Source: Tolypeutes matacus (taxonomy: Eukaryota > Chordata > Mammalia > Cingulata > Chlamyphoridae). From it: a stretch of DNA of 64,000 bases. The position numbers were made by a program, and so were the translations under genes. This document shows positions 35,032 through 47,344 of the stretch, one piece after another. Under the pieces are notes generated by a model that did not search any database, had not been told where the DNA came from, and saw nothing but the letters and a program-made list of their open reading frames with translations. Positions within the stretch are counted from its first letter, which is position 1, and the number at the start of each line of letters is the position of its first letter. The stretch covers positions 5,053,020-5,117,019 of the forward strand of contig JAKSZT010054458.1 in assembly GCA_026826555.1 (NCBI GenBank). Direction: 5' to 3'.

Positions 35032-35461
35032 TGATAGAGATTGAATTATGTACCTCCAAAAGACATGACCAAATCTTAATCCACATTCCTATGGGTGTGA
35101 ACCCATTTGCAAATAGTATCTTTGAATATGTTAAGCTTAGTCAAGGTTCAGAATCTTCAAAGATCTTATTTAGATGTGACCAAACTGAATCAGAGTGAAC
35201 TTTCATACACCAGAGGCAGAAAATTCAGACAGAGTCAGAAGCCAGAAACTAAAAGAAGCCATATGCTAGAGAAAGCCATAGGGAGAGAACTGTTGTCATG
35301 TGATAGGGGTCCACCATCATCAGAATGCTCCTGACTCCAGGAGAAAGCAGACACTTGCCGGCACCTTGGTTTTGGACTTCTGGCCTCCAACCTAGGAGCC
35401 CATAAGTTCTTGTTGCTTAAGCCAACAAGATTTGTGAAAGCAGACCTGGAAAGCTAAGACA
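35032..35461 (+). mobile_element. MaLR-type solo LTR with exact target duplication
   Basis: It starts TGATAGAGATTGAATTATG and ends AAAGCTAAGACA, and is flanked on both sides by ACTTT (35027-35031 and 35462-35466). The complete 430-bp length and perfect 5-bp duplication make this the cleanest MaLR LTR in the window. A 75-codon open frame (35107-35334) inside it is not a gene. Confidence 0.9.
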
Positions 35462-35466
35462 ACTTT

Positions 35467-37193
35467 CAATGACAGTGAAACCCCTGTCATTATTCTATTG
35501 ATTTTTACCTAAATTAATAACTTTTCAAAACCTCATTCCCAGTTTTTTGACCTTCACATTTGTACTCACTTTCCTTCTTCTCTGTTTTAGAAAGCACTTA
35601 TTTCTTGATGTTAAAAATAATTTGAAATATTGTACTTTTTGATCATCTCTACCTCCTAATTTATCCCCTGCCACTCCCCAAAGACATGCATGAGGACAGA
35701 TTTTTTACCTTTTGAAGACTGTTGGTTATTGACTTCACTATCTTCTCTTTAGCCTTCTCATTACTTATCTTCCCTAATTACCCAGGCTAAATTGCATGTT
35801 CTGCCATTTTAATTACTCCCTTTCAAACCAGCTATATGTCAAACCATCCTATTATATGCTTTTTCAGTGACATGCTTTGCTTTCAAACACACTACAGTGG
35901 AAATTTTATGATTAGTTTTGCCATTTTTAATTAAGTCTGAATCCCCTTTAGACAATAAATGCTGGAAAAACTGATATTGGGGTTTTTGTTTTGGTCATTG
36001 TGGTATCAGCAATGCTTAGTACATTTTGACATATGGTTAGAAGATGTATAGCTGAGAGCATGTGGGTGGGTAGAAGAGAAAACCACCACCTCTGCCTAAG
36101 TTAACAGAGAAAGAGGGACTCTTTTAATTGAGATTTGATAGCCCCAATTGATCAAACTTGCAAGTCAAGGTAGACTCAGTTCCCCAGATAACTGAGCTCT
36201 CTGTCTCTCCTCTGTTTGCTATAGTTTTGTGAGTCTCTTAGAAATGCCTTAAAATACTGTGCCAGTAATGTGAGGCTCAAAGAAAGTAAGTTTCCCACTT
36301 AAGGTCCTGTGGGAGTTTGACAGATTAGTTCCTACACCTTTGGTAAATGGGATCGGCAATATGACTCAGGGCCTCAGCAGGAGGACGTTGGGGATAGGAT
36401 AGCTCCTTGAGCTGCCAGAGAGTGTGGCATACAGGAAGAGGGCTGTGAGGAATGGGCTTGGAAATGCTTACCAGGTCATTGGAGTAGTTTTATTTTTAAC
36501 ATTTAAGTATTTACACATATGGCATGTGGGTCTCCATTTCCACTTTTTCCCCAGACCCTACACATATTAAGATTGGGCTGAGCAGTGCTCTTGCCTCTTT
36601 TCAAACCTATGCTTTTTTCAAGATGAAGTTATGAAGATGTGGATGATACAATTATTCCTTTTGCACATCCTTATGTCAAATATGTTCCTCAGACACTGTT
36701 CCATGCTAATATTTGATCCCTACTTTTCCAGTTAAGGTTATTTATAGATATTGTTCTAGCTTACTTAATTTAATTCCTAGATTTACTTTTCTTTCATATG
36801 CAGTGAATCACATGTAACTTGCTTAGTCTTTAGAGTTCAATCTGATTCTAATATTTTCTGCCTATATCATACTGAATTTTTTCATGCTTTTTGATTATAG
36901 CTGTTGCCATCCTGTAACATTTAATCTTCATATTTGTTACTTTCATATGAATAGATAAGTTTGTGTTGTCTTCTTGGAGCAATAGCTGGACACTCTCTTA
37001 ATACCACTTGACTTTTGAGTTGAATGCTTTATTTTATTTTAGCAGAAAATTATCTATTTTAAGTATATTTTACAATAAAATCAAACAGCATGAAAAAAAT
37101 AACATGATACAAATAATATCTCTACATTGTTAAAAAGGATGAGGACTTATTTCTATTATTTGTGACATTGCTACTATAAAAACAAATAGAAGT
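35467..37193. other. No gene seen; a few GC-richer patches
   Basis: Mostly unique-looking. A GC-richer patch at 36300-36480 has no open frame. At 35930-35970 'CCCCTTTAGACAATAAATGC' recalls an old L2 or MIR-type 3' end, but this is weak. Confidence 0.35.
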
Positions 37194-37330
37194 GGGACAG
37201 ATGTGGCTTGGGTGGTTGGGCGTCCATCTCACATATGGAGGGACCTGGGTTCAATCCCTGGGACGTCCTGGTAAGAATAAAAAGAAAAAAAAAATTAAAG
37301 AAGAAAAAAAAATACAAAAAAAAAAAAAAC
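37194..37330 (+). mobile_element. tRNA-derived SINE monomer, young
   Basis: The head GGGACAGATGTGGCTTGGG, a box B-like GGGTTCAATCCC, and 'GGGACGTCCTGG' are followed by a long A-rich tail with runs of 8 to 15 A. The near-pure tail suggests recent insertion. Confidence 0.9.
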
Positions 37331-37775
37331 CCCAAAACAGGTAAATTTGGACTATTTTCTACTAAATTTCAAATCTGAAAGTATGAAGAATTGTTATTTG
37401 CTTTCAAATTTCTAATTATTAACTCAAACAGCATTTCCCTAATTTTAATGTTGACATCATCCCACAAGCCTCTATATTATTGATTTAACCAGAAGAAATT
37501 TTTAATTCAATTTGACCCACATGATATCATTCCAATTCAAGGTGTTGGAACAAATTGAATTGTAATCATTTAATTGAGCAAATATTCAAGCACATTCTCA
37601 AAGTATATACAGCAGGCACAAAATATTTGCCTGAGTCTGCCTTGTTTGTTAACTTAAGTGATTTGAATATAGTTATTAAAGTCATATCTATGTTCAATTG
37701 TCATAGAGTGTGTAAGATGACACAATTTTCATGCTCTGAACATGATGAGTGACTGTCAAATTCTACTGGAAGTTT
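37331..37775. other. No gene seen
   Basis: AT-rich DNA. The 65-codon frame at 37555-37752 has no recognisable feature. Confidence 0.4.
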
Positions 37776-38275
37776 TTGCCGCTTTGTTTCCGGGCCCGAG
37801 GGTGATCAGCCCTGCTGCAGCCCGGGGAGCGACACGAGCTAGTTGTGGGCCGTCCGGCGTGCACTCCGGAACGGCGGGGGGGTGAAGAAGTTGTCAGGAG
37901 AGCGCAGGCCCGGCTCCCTGGTCTTCACGGAGGTTAAGGAGAAGTTGTCACAGGGTCGCCGTTTGGTGCCCTGTGGTCTCCCTGACAGTACTAAATGAAG
38001 AGACACCACTCACTTGCTTGCTGGAAGGTAAGACCTTTATTCAGGGAGAGCTGCGCAGTTTTATAGGCAGAGTTGGGTGGGGGTGAGCGTGTTGTCTTCT
38101 GATAGGGCGAAGCTGTTGCTGGGCGTGGAGGGAAGATTTGGGAGGGAGGGGGGAGGCTAGAGGAGAAGGCCAACATGTCCAAATAAGGTTATGGCTGTGA
38201 GGGGGTGCTGTGATAGGCTGCGGTGAATAGGGAAGTTGGGTTCGGGGAAGAGAGAAGTTGGGTAAACATTACCTC
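37776..38275 (-). mobile_element. Young ERV piece: LTR plus 5' leader
   Basis: On the minus strand, U3 runs from about 38275, with TATAAAA (38058-38066), AATAAA (38036-38041) and a short U5 ending ACCACA at 37972. A GC- and CpG-rich leader follows (37971-37776; GGCACCAAACGGCGACC just after the LTR). The short R-U5 suggests a class II-like virus, but I could not assign the primer tRNA. There is no gag or other coding sequence. The CpG density is unique in the window. Confidence 0.75.
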
Positions 38276-38940
38276 AAGTTTTCAAGATGATTTTCAAAGG
38301 TCCATAAGAAAATGATAATATTTCAGAAAAAAAAACCTCAAAGTTTAAAACAGTGTACTATTTCCCAGGTCCAGAATAGTCTTCTATTACAAAAACAAAT
38401 AACAGTAAAACATAAAAACAAAACAAAAACATTGAAACTCCAAAGTAAACCAACATAAATGGCTAAAAACCAGTATGCATTTTAGCAGAATAAGGAAATC
38501 TGGATGAAAATATCACCTGAGATAATTTATAGATGTGGGCATATGTAAGAATGCATATCTACTTAGAACTGCTAGATATAGTAAGTTCTGAATGCAAGAG
38601 TAGAAAAATAAGAGCATTTTATAGTATGTAATATAGAATGAGAAAATGTTGCTAAAGCCAATGATTTAATTTTATTTTTTTCACATTTATTTCTCCAAAG
38701 TAACTCTTGAAGTGGTTCTTACTGTGCCATTACAGTGTCCTGATTTAATTCATGTTTTGTCATTGGTTCTTAGATACATGGCAATTTGATCTTCTCTTGA
38801 TTTCTCTATAAATGTAGGGGCTAAATCAGAGATTTGGTCCAAATGCTTTACTCTTTCACATTATATATTCTCCCTGGATACACTCACTCACTGAAATAGT
38901 CTCAATCATTTCTACTTGGATTCAGTAACCTACATAGTTA
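38276..38940. other. No gene seen
   Basis: AT-rich unique-looking DNA. Confidence 0.4.
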
Positions 38941-39759
38941 AAAATCTGATTTCTAAAACCATGTGTAATACAGATATTTCAAATGAAAAACATCATTTGG
39001 AGAGATATACTATATTCATGGTTTGGAATACTCAGTATTGTTATTCTTATTTTTCCATAAGTACCTATAGATTCAATGTAATACTAATTAAAACACTTTC
39101 AAGCTTTTTATATTAAAATTGGCAAGATGATTTTAAAATTCGTATAAAAATGTAAAGAACCTAGAATAGTAGAAAGATGGAAAAGAAGAACAAAATTGAT
39201 GACTAACAATACCTATTTCAGGACCTATTTAAAGGGTAGAGTAATAATAAAATGTGATATAGGTCTCAAAATAGATCAATGAAACAGAAAATACAATCAA
39301 AATATAGGCTCGCACATATATGCTGAATTTATTTGCTAAAATTCAATTCAATAGACAAAGGATAAATCTTGCAAGAAATAGAAGATTCTTGGGAAAAAAA
39401 GAAATTTGGAACAATTGGACATTCATAAACAATAAAATAGAAACAAAATTTGATCCATTCTTTCCACCGTATGTAAAAATCTATATAAAAAGAAAAGAAT
39501 TGTCTTAAAGCTATGCAATGTCCATATGTAAAACATTACAGAAAAACATTTTAATCTTGGTTTAGGCATAGAATTTTTATACATACACTCAAAGCAAAAT
39601 TCACAAAAGTGAAATAAACTTATCTTGTGAAATTCATAAAAATTAACAACTTTATTCTTCAAAATACAATTTTAGAATAATGAAAAGAAAGTCACAAATT
39701 GCGAGAAAACTTTTGAAAAGAATCCATCTAATTGAGAAGGAAAGGATTAATTCAGTATG
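38941..39759 (+). mobile_element. Old L1 (L1M-type) ORF2 fragment, left part
   Basis: Degenerate ORF2 C-terminal sequence: 'GGCAAGATGATTTTAAAATTC', 'ATAGATCAATGAAACAGAA', 'GGAACAATTGGACATTC' and 'CTTGGTTTAGGCATAG'. Frames are destroyed. It continues at 40386 after an inserted LTR-like element. Confidence 0.7.
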
Positions 39760-40385
39760 TCTGGGTTGTTCAAACTGCATATTCCAAAGAAAGACTTGTC
39801 TGTAAGGCTGGTTCTTGGCTTGCTCCTTGGAAATAATCTTAATCCACTGGAATATTCATCCTAAAATGATGTTTTTCTGTCTTAGGTCTTGTATTTATGG
39901 TGAGTGCAAATTTTTGTATATCCAGGGCCTTGGATGATGTTGTGCCACTTTGGCCAGAAGAGTTTATCCTGATGATATAATTACAGTGACTCCTTTGGTT
40001 TGTTCTGAGGGTTACCAGTGTCTCAGTAGCTACAGTCAATCACATAGGTGCTGTATATCTACATGTTTGACCTTCCAAAACAAATCCTGGATACCAAAAC
40101 TACAGTGAGCTTCCCTAGTTGGCAGCACTCACACATGTTGTCATGCATAATTGCTGGAAGAATTAAGTGCATCCCAATGTGACTCCATTGGGAGAGGAAA
40201 TTAAGAAAGTTGCAACTGGTCTGTCAGGCACGTCATCTCATGAAATTTCTCCCTTTGTATCCTTTCACTATAATAAAATATAAGCATGAAAATATAAACA
40301 ACTATTCTGAGTCCTATGAATCTTTCTAGTCAATAAATGAGGTTGTGGATGGGGTTAGGGTCACCTGTCACAGTGATAAGTGATT
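39760..40385 (+). mobile_element. Old LTR element, probably ERVL-class
   Basis: It interrupts an L1. Its right half, 'CCTTTCACTATAATAAAATA', then 'CTGAGTCCTATGAATC' and 'CTAGTCAATAAATGAGG', has the pattern of an old mammalian LTR R-U5 region. The left half includes 'CTGTAAGGCTGGTTCTTGGC'. I recall similar text from MER21-like LTRs but am not sure of the family. Confidence 0.45.
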
Positions 40386-40970
40386 TTTATCAAGAATACA
40401 TAAAAAAAAAAAACATCAAAACTGAAGAACAAGAAAACAAACTACCAATTTGTTCTAAAGTTTATAATGTCAAAGATGTGAACAGGCACTTCAAGATAGA
40501 AGACAAAGATGGGAAGGGAATTCAGGAAAAGAAATTCAGCTTCATTAGTCTGTAGGGAATGTATGGTTAAAACCACAGAGGTACACTGCTAATATCTATC
40601 TGCATGTGGGAAATGAAAAACAGAGAGAGAGAGAGTGAGAGTGACACCATACCAAGTGTTTGCAAGAATGTGGCAGAATTGGAACTCTAATACACATTTG
40701 GTGGACAATCATTTTGGAAACAACTAAGCAGTTTCTTAATAAGGTAAACAACAAAGAATTTTCCAGTACATAGGTTTATTTAAAATCAGGAGAGGAATTG
40801 AAATATAGAATAATAAATAAAAATTCATTGAAAAAGATAAGCTTTTAAATGGAACAGTTAATGTTAAAATGCCATATATCTCCAGATTATAAATTCACTA
40901 CATTTAAATAAACAATTCACTGGGAAACTTTTTATATTGGAGAGGCTCATTTGACATTTGGAAAAATATA
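40386..40970 (+). mobile_element. Old L1 (L1M-type) ORF2 fragment, right part
   Basis: This continues the L1 from 39759: 'GTGAACAGGCACTTCAAGAT', 'GGGAAATGAAAAACAGAGAG' and 'GGAACTCTAATACACATTTGG' (in part), up to the MaLR provirus. A short (GA)n run is at 40624-40645. Confidence 0.65.
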
Positions 40971-41392
40971 AAAGAGTGTTTTAGTTTCTGGTGCTAAAAC
41001 AAATGGCACACAATGGGTTGTCTAAACAACAGGAATTTATTGGATCATGGTTTCAGAAACTAGAAGGCTTGAGTATCTTCTAGCTGCCAGGTAATTTTTG
41101 GGTTTCCCTGCTTTCCTGTCATATGGCAATTAACATGGTAGCATCTATCTTTCTCTATTGGGTTTCTTTAACTTCCAGCTTTTGGCTGCTCCTTGTGGCA
41201 TCCCCTTTTTATCAAATTTTTAAAAATAAGGATTTCAGCCATTTTTTATTAAGGACCCCCCTCATTCACTTGGGCACATCTTAATTAATAACATTTTCAC
41301 GATCCTATTTACAAGTGGGTCCACCCCCAAAGGACCAGGGATGGGAACCTGAACATGACTTTTGGGGGGTAGGGCATGATTCAATCCTAACA

Positions 41393-42817
41393 GTTTACTT
41401 TCTGAGCACCAAAAAGACATGCAAGTACATTCATTCCATCACACCATCCCAAAAGCCTTAAGTCATTTTAGTAAAAACACTAAATACACAGTCCCATCAA
41501 AATCAGGTAAGAGTGTGCCCCAGCCTGGTGAAAAATCCATCTATATCCATGGATCTGTACAATATAGAAAATAAGTTTTCTGTCCCTAATAACAAATGGT
41601 GGGACAGGCATAGGATAGACATTCCCATATCAGAAGGAAAACAGGTCACAGAACACAAACCAGTATAAAACCCTGAAGGGCAAACTCCATTAGATTTCAA
41701 GGTCTGAGTGTCATCTATGGATTGATATTTTGTACTCCAGGCCTGATGGAGGGGCAACCTCACACCCTCCAAGAACTTGTGTAGTCCCTGCTCTCCCAGA
41801 ATATTGTGAGAGCTTTGGCATGGTGGCCACATTCTGGGAATACTAGAGTACAGCTCTACCATCTCTGATCTTTGGCATGAGAGCACTCTCCCTGAACAGC
41901 TGAGTACAGAGCCTGACCCCTCCAGGCACAGGGGCAGACATACCTGACCTTTTTACAACATGGGTGGACCTGCTCTTTTAGTTCTAGGAGATCTCTTCAG
42001 TCCAGAAATCTGGTCCCAAGTGATGCCTTTGAAGTCATTCCTCCTTTAATTCATCCTTTCTTTGTTCTTTTAGTCCAGGCTGGCAGTGGTTCTGCTTATA
42101 CAGATTTTGCAAAATACTTGTCAGCTTTGTGTGCAATTCCAGGGGGCCAAAATCCTGACACTGGATACTTTCATTTCCAATTCTGACTTCCACTGAAATG
42201 GCTGGTTGGGTCCTTGTGTGCCACACCCTTTTAAGGAAGTTAAATATTCACATAGAACCTGTTTCTTTTCTGAGTCACTTCCTGAAAGCACAGGGAGGTC
42301 CTTGATAGAGCAAAGTCTGATCCTAATCTCAGAGTATAGTGTCTGGACAGGTTGAGACTTTTCAAAATCATCACTGTTAATTCTTTTTTACTTAAGAGTT
42401 TAATTCTTAGATTATCCCTTTCTTCTTGCATTTTTCTGTAAGATGCAAGGGGAAGCCAGGCTGCACCTTCCACATTTAGCTTGAAAAAATCCTCATCTGA
42501 ACATCCAGGTTCATTACTTACATGTTCCATTTATATTCCAATATTAGAACACAATTTTCTCAGGTTTCCTGCCACTTTTTTTTTTTTTAAACAAAGAATG
42601 CCTTTCCTTCAGTTTCCAAAAACACATTCAACATTTCCCTCTCAGACCTAATTGGAAGACTCTTAAACATCCATATTTCTAAGAGTAGTATTTCCGAAGC
42701 AACTCAGGCTTTTTCTATTAAGTACCTCACAATTCTTCCATTCTCTATCTAGTACCCAATTCCAAAACTGTTTCCACATTTTTAGGTATTTGCAACAGCA
42801 GAACCCAACTACCATAC
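41393..42817 (-). pseudogene. MaLR internal region with gag-like remnant
   Basis: Open fragments on the minus strand (42240-42530, 96 residues; 41503-41886, 127 residues) lie in the position of the single, poorly understood MaLR reading frame. The first is acidic then basic, with a segment ERDNLRIKLLSKKE suggesting a short helix. They are interrupted by stops and carry no enzyme motif. The assignment is from position and DNA resemblance, not from a protein match. Confidence 0.5.
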
Positions 42818-42840
42818 AGTAGGGTGGCTTAAGAACAGAT

Positions 42841-43021
42841 GAGGTTGGTGGGCCACACTATGGGAGATGTTTGTGTTGGATGTGGTGGGAGGTGTGGGAG
42901 GTGGGCAGCATGGGAATCCCAGTGGGTTCCGTGTAATATTTTGGGTAATCTAAGCACCTCTTAAAATATATGTATATATAGATAAAAAAAATAAAAATAA
43001 ATTTCCAAAAAAAAAAAAAAA
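42841..43021 (+). mobile_element. L1 3'-terminal fragment nested in MaLR LTR
   Basis: A G-rich stretch (GGTGGGAGGTGTGGGAGG), then GTGTAATATTTTGGGTAATC, ends in an A18 run, as in an L1 3' end. The flanking LTR reads AACAGAT before it and AACAGAT after the A-run, giving a 7-bp or longer target duplication. It is a 180-bp 5'-truncated insertion. Confidence 0.7.
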
Positions 43022-43362
43022 AAACAGATATTTATTGGCTCATACTTTCAGAAGCTATAAGGCTTGCTTGTTCAAGGGTTGATATCTTTTGGTTGAATGA
43101 CAATCTTTAGGGTTACCTAGGATTTTCTGTTGCCTGGTAATGCACATGGTTGCATCTTCTCTTTTCTACACCAGGTTCAGTTAACTTACAACTTCTTGCT
43201 GCTCCCCCATGGCTTCTTTCTTTCTGTGTCTAATTTCCTTTGCTTATAAAGACTTGCACTGTATTGGAATAAGTCCCACCTTATTTCAGTTTGGGCACAC
43301 CTTAACTAACATTATCTTCAAAGGTTATATATAAGAATCTGAATGCCTGAAAACTTTGAGAA

Positions 43363-44395
43363 GTAAATAAAGTAGAATACTTGTCAGCTTGGGCTATCAA
43401 ATGATTTCATACACAGTATGAATAAAGAGCAAAACAAATGAAAATATTAATAAATTTGATGACATCAAATTTCAAAACATCCTTCTTCAAAATACATCAT
43501 TAAAAGTTGTGAAAACTCTCATAGATGAAACCATCAAAACATATAACCCAAAAAGGGTTAGTATGCAAAAATATTGATAATATGAAGAAAAAGAAAAAAG
43601 AAAAACTTTTCAGTAATAAAGTAGGCTAATTTTCAAGCAATTTACAGGAAAAAAGAAAGAAGAATTGTGAAAATATGCAACAATGCATATTCAGTTTCCC
43701 TAGAATTCAGGCTGGCAAATGAGAAAAGATATGTTAATACCAAGGGTTGTGAACCTGTATTGCAGTTTCACACTAACGTGCCAATGGAAGTATAAATTAT
43801 ACAAAACTTTGGAGAAGAACTTTGAAGTACTTAAGAAATGTAGAGTTGTGCAGCCTTTATTGACCCAGCAAATAACCAAAAGGTATATACTGTGGAGAAA
43901 TTCTCACACACGTATATACAGTGAAATGTGTTACAACACGTATAGCAACAATGTTGGGATGAACAAAACAGCAAACGGCCCATTTATGATGTAATGAAGG
44001 ATGGAAAAGAAATACATACTTTTGACATAAATGGAATGTACAACATAAATGGAATACACAAGTGATAACAATATAAGTCAGTGCAGATGAATCATGCAAG
44101 TTTGAATCGAAAATCAAATATAAAATTATTTAGGGTTAAAAAAGACAAAATATTGCATATACTCTAGGGTTAATGAATATATTGTAGTAAAATATAAAAA
44201 TACATAAGAACTTTTTCCATAAACATGGGAAGTATAAATAAAACACAGGGAAATAATTACCTCTGTAGCAAGGGAGTGGCTTTGACCAGTGAGGGATCAT
44301 AAGAAGGATTTGAATTAGTAATTTTTCATAGGATATAAATAGCTATTATGCTTTGTTCTCCTATTTAATGCATAATGTTTTAAAGTAAAAATATA
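43363..44395 (+). mobile_element. Old L1 (L1M-type) 3' part
   Basis: Degenerate ORF2 C-terminus and 3' UTR: 'AATTTGATGACATCAAATTTC', 'CAATGGAAGTATAAATTATAC', and later UTR phrases such as 'CACAGGGAAATAATTACC' (in part). Not collinear with the L1 left of the provirus, so it is a separate copy. Open frames here on either strand (such as 43719-43994) are remnants or chance. Confidence 0.6.
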
Positions 44396-44426
44396 TTTAA
44401 GAATTTTAGATTACCAGTGGGGTAGA

Positions 44427-44893
44427 TTGCATTATGTATACAATCATAAAGTATGTTCTTAATTCATATTCCTGGTAGGTATGAACCTATCTGAAAATAG
44501 TATTTTTGAATATATTAAGGTGAGTCAGGTGAAGACTCTTGTGAATAGTATCCTCTAATTGCAAGGGGAAGCCAATAGTTTGCTATTTAGGTGTAGCGTA
44601 CTCAATCAGGTGGGTATTAATCTATATTACTTGCGTCCTTATAAGTAGAAAATCATAAAAAGAAACCAGAAGTCTATCAGAAGAGCAGACACAAGGAGAA
44701 AATAGTCTCCATGTGATAGAAAGCTAATATGCAGGGCAAGGAATGTCAAGGATTTGCTACAGACTTCGGATTAGAAAGCAAGACTTTGCCAATGCTTGGT
44801 TTTCAACTTCTAGCCTCCAAAATCATGAGACAATAAATTGCTATTGTTGCACAACCAGTGTGTGTTATTTATTATAGCAGCCAAACTAAGACA
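44427..44893 (+). mobile_element. MaLR-type solo LTR, diverged
   Basis: It starts near 'TTGCATTATGTATAC', has 'CTTAATTCATATTCCTGG' near the 5' side, 'CAACTTCTAGCCTCC' and 'GAGACAATAAATTGC' near the 3' side, and ends CCAAACTAAGACA. It is more diverged than the copy at 35032. Confidence 0.75.
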
Positions 44894-45074
44894 TCAAACT
44901 AATATGCCAAGCTAAGACATCGATTTGAAATTTAAAAGATGAGTAAGATAGAGAAATGAGGCATTTGAATTTAGGTGTGTACTTTGTATTAGTTTCTAAG
45001 AAGCAACCTTTGGCACTCAGCTAGAAATAACATTTGATAGAATTGTGAGTTTTAGGACATCTATGCAGAGTTAT

Positions 45075-45290
45075 TTGGCAATAAACAACAATAGATACTG
45101 TTTATTTATTGAATGCTTACTGCATGCTAAGTATTGTACAATGTACTTTATTACCAGTATCCACTTAGTATTCAAATCAGTATGATTTGAATATGTATTA
45201 TTTTCCCTATTCAAAATATCAGGAAGCTACAATGGACAAGCAATAGAGTTAGTAAACATTATATACACATTTAAAACCAGGTAGATCATC
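45075..45290 (-). repeat. MIR SINE
   Basis: The reverse-strand MIR pattern is 'TTTATTGAATGCTTACTGCATGC', 'TAAGTATTGTACAATGTACTTTA' and 'TATTATTTTCCCTATTC', each read in part. It is followed by degenerate core sequence. Confidence 0.65.
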
Positions 45291-47055
45291 TCAATGGTTT
45301 ACTTTATTACCTACTTCCTAAAACAGAAATTATAAATTTGAAGCACCTGGGATAAATGCACCACACAAATTATTTTGGCTTTCACAGTATTGGCCAATAC
45401 AATGATTTCTTTGTTTTGTTTGCCAATATTTGACTTTTTCAATGTTCAATTTAAAAAATGCACATACTTTAAGTTTATCTTGGGAAAAATAAGATGCTAT
45501 GGAAGCACTTGGTATAAATTAGGCTGGCATGGACTAGTAGAAGAAGGTACCTTTTATAAACAGAATTTACATGTTTCATTTTACCAAAGTCCCTATTTTT
45601 ATTATTCTTGATGCATATGACTTATTTATGTTACTTGCCCAGACTCTATAGGCATGAAAAAGGGAAGAGGAATAGAATAAAAGCAGTAGGAAGATGAAGA
45701 AGCTTAATAAATACTATTCCTTTATTGAGAGTTGTCACAAAAATGTAAACATTTCCCTTGACTTCCTCTCACAACTTTTCCTCTGTATTTACTAGGAATA
45801 TCTTCTGAAGTTGCACTAATACATCCTCTGTGAATGCTGTGAACAAGTACTACTTTATTTTTTATAAGGACTTGTACCATGATTGTGCATTTAAACAAAA
45901 TTTAAGAACCTTGCCATTAAATTATAAAATATAAGTAAACAGCCTATTAAAGAAAATGTCAATAGACTAGAAATATGTCATATTATAATATCCCTTACTG
46001 ATTTTTGTCATGGCATTTTAAGAATTAGATACTATGATCTAGGAAAAATATATTATTATGAAAGTTAATATTTTTTTGCACGAGGTTTCATTTACTTCAT
46101 TTACTTTTGTCCTGTTAGCAGCATCAACGATATGTATTTGTGATAGACATTAATATTGATATTGTTTTCCAATCTAGTATTCTTTTCTTTTCTTGTAATC
46201 AGATCAAAAAGCAAGTATTGACAAATTCAAAATTCAAAATTATTAATAATTATTTCTTATTGTTGAAATAATATATATATATTTTAATTAGATTTCTTAA
46301 CCAGGAAATATATTTCTTTAAAACTATCATATTCTGCCTTGCATACAAAATCCCCAAATAAATGTGGTTGCTACTGATGAATGAATTTTTACCTAATTAT
46401 TCAATATACTTCTTTCTCTCAAAAGAAAAGTGATTAAATGAATTAAACAACAGTTAAACAATTAGATTCAGTTTGAAAATTGTGTCATCTGTGCACATTT
46501 TGTGTTTTCAAGGTCAATCATTGCCTAAAAATGTATAATTACTTTCTTTAGAAGACAAAAAATACAGTATTTAATCTAGAATAAATTTATTAATAGCTAA
46601 GGAACATTCAAAATATTTTAAAAAATAATAAAATGACATTTTAACATGCATACAAGAAATTGTGTTTAGAATATCATAAAAGTAAAAATAAATAATAATA
46701 AAAACAAAACCTCACAAACAACTAAAACACTAATAAAATATATGTCACAATATTTGAGATATCACTTTTATTGAAATAAAACAAAAGCAGAGCTAGACAT
46801 TATTCTGCAGTGATTCTTCAATGTTGGTTTTACTGAATTTTCTAAATTAGGAAATTAGAGCCCAATATAATTTCCTGCTTCATTTTTCCACCAAACACAT
46901 TCAACAACCACATCATTCCATTAGCAATCCTATTTATGTCTAATATTTTTCAGATACCCATGTGTCTGTTTGTGCTTTTCCATTCTTTAGAATATATTTT
47001 CCCAAATGTTCACCTATAATAAATAATTATTCAACTACACATTAATTAAACCTCT
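45291..47055. other. No gene seen; AT-rich unique DNA
   Basis: No repeat or exon is recognised over about 1.8 kb. The segments at 46080-46190 and 46430-46560 have less simple composition than their surroundings and could be conserved non-coding sequence, but I cannot show it. A 78-codon frame at 45375-45611 lacks support. Confidence 0.35.
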
Positions 47056-47182
47056 GTAGGAATGGGTGTAGCTCAGTGGTTGAAAGCCTGCTTTGCATGT
47101 ATGAGGTCCCAAGTTCAATACCTGGTAACTCCTAAAAAAAAAAGTAAAATAAAGTCTATTAAAATTTTTAATAAAAATTAAA
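47056..47182 (+). mobile_element. tRNA-derived SINE monomer with A-rich tail
   Basis: The head TGTAGCTCAGTGGTTGAAAG, with GAGGTCCCAAGTTCAATACC, is followed by a short body and an A-rich tail containing ATAAAATTA-type repeats. An 11-bp duplication with one change flanks it: ATTAAACCTCT (47045-47055) and ATTAAGCCTCT (47183-47193). Confidence 0.9.
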
Positions 47183-47344
47183 ATTAAGCCTCTTAAAAGT
47201 TAATGTAATATCATCAAGTCTTGGCACATTTCTCCAAACTTTTAAAACCTTTGCTTCTTCTCCCTCTCTTCACTCTTAGCAGATGCTCATGCCTTGTACT
47301 TGAAAAAGAAAAGTGATATAGATTTGCCTGTATGTGCATAGTAT

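Larger units (their letters stand above)
40977..43362 (-). mobile_element. MaLR-type provirus (LTR-internal-LTR)
   Basis: Two related MLT1/MST-like LTRs on the minus strand bracket an internal region: 3' LTR 40977-41392, internal 41393-42817, 5' LTR 42818-43362. Shared LTR phrases include 'AACAGGAATTTATTGG' with 'AACAGATATTTATTGG', and Cys-Trp-free U3 sequence. The internal region ends, next to the 5' LTR, with 'CCCAATTCCAAAACTG' and 'CCACATTTTTAGGTATT', as in MST/THE1-type internal sequences. An L1 tail at 42841-43021 interrupts the 5' LTR. There is no reverse transcriptase, as is usual for MaLR. Confidence 0.75.

Noticed and set aside
37780..37960. CpG island promoter of a host gene
   Set aside because: The GC-rich block is directly joined to an LTR with TATA, AATAAA and the CA end on the same strand, which fits an ERV leader better. 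No exon or splice donor is evident.
40624..40645. CRISPR or bacterial-type repeats
   Set aside because: The window is vertebrate DNA. This is a simple (GA)n run, and no array of spaced repeats occurs anywhere in the window.
41503..41886. Minus-strand 127-codon frame as a host gene
   Set aside because: It lies inside a MaLR provirus internal region between two LTRs, so it is a viral remnant at most.
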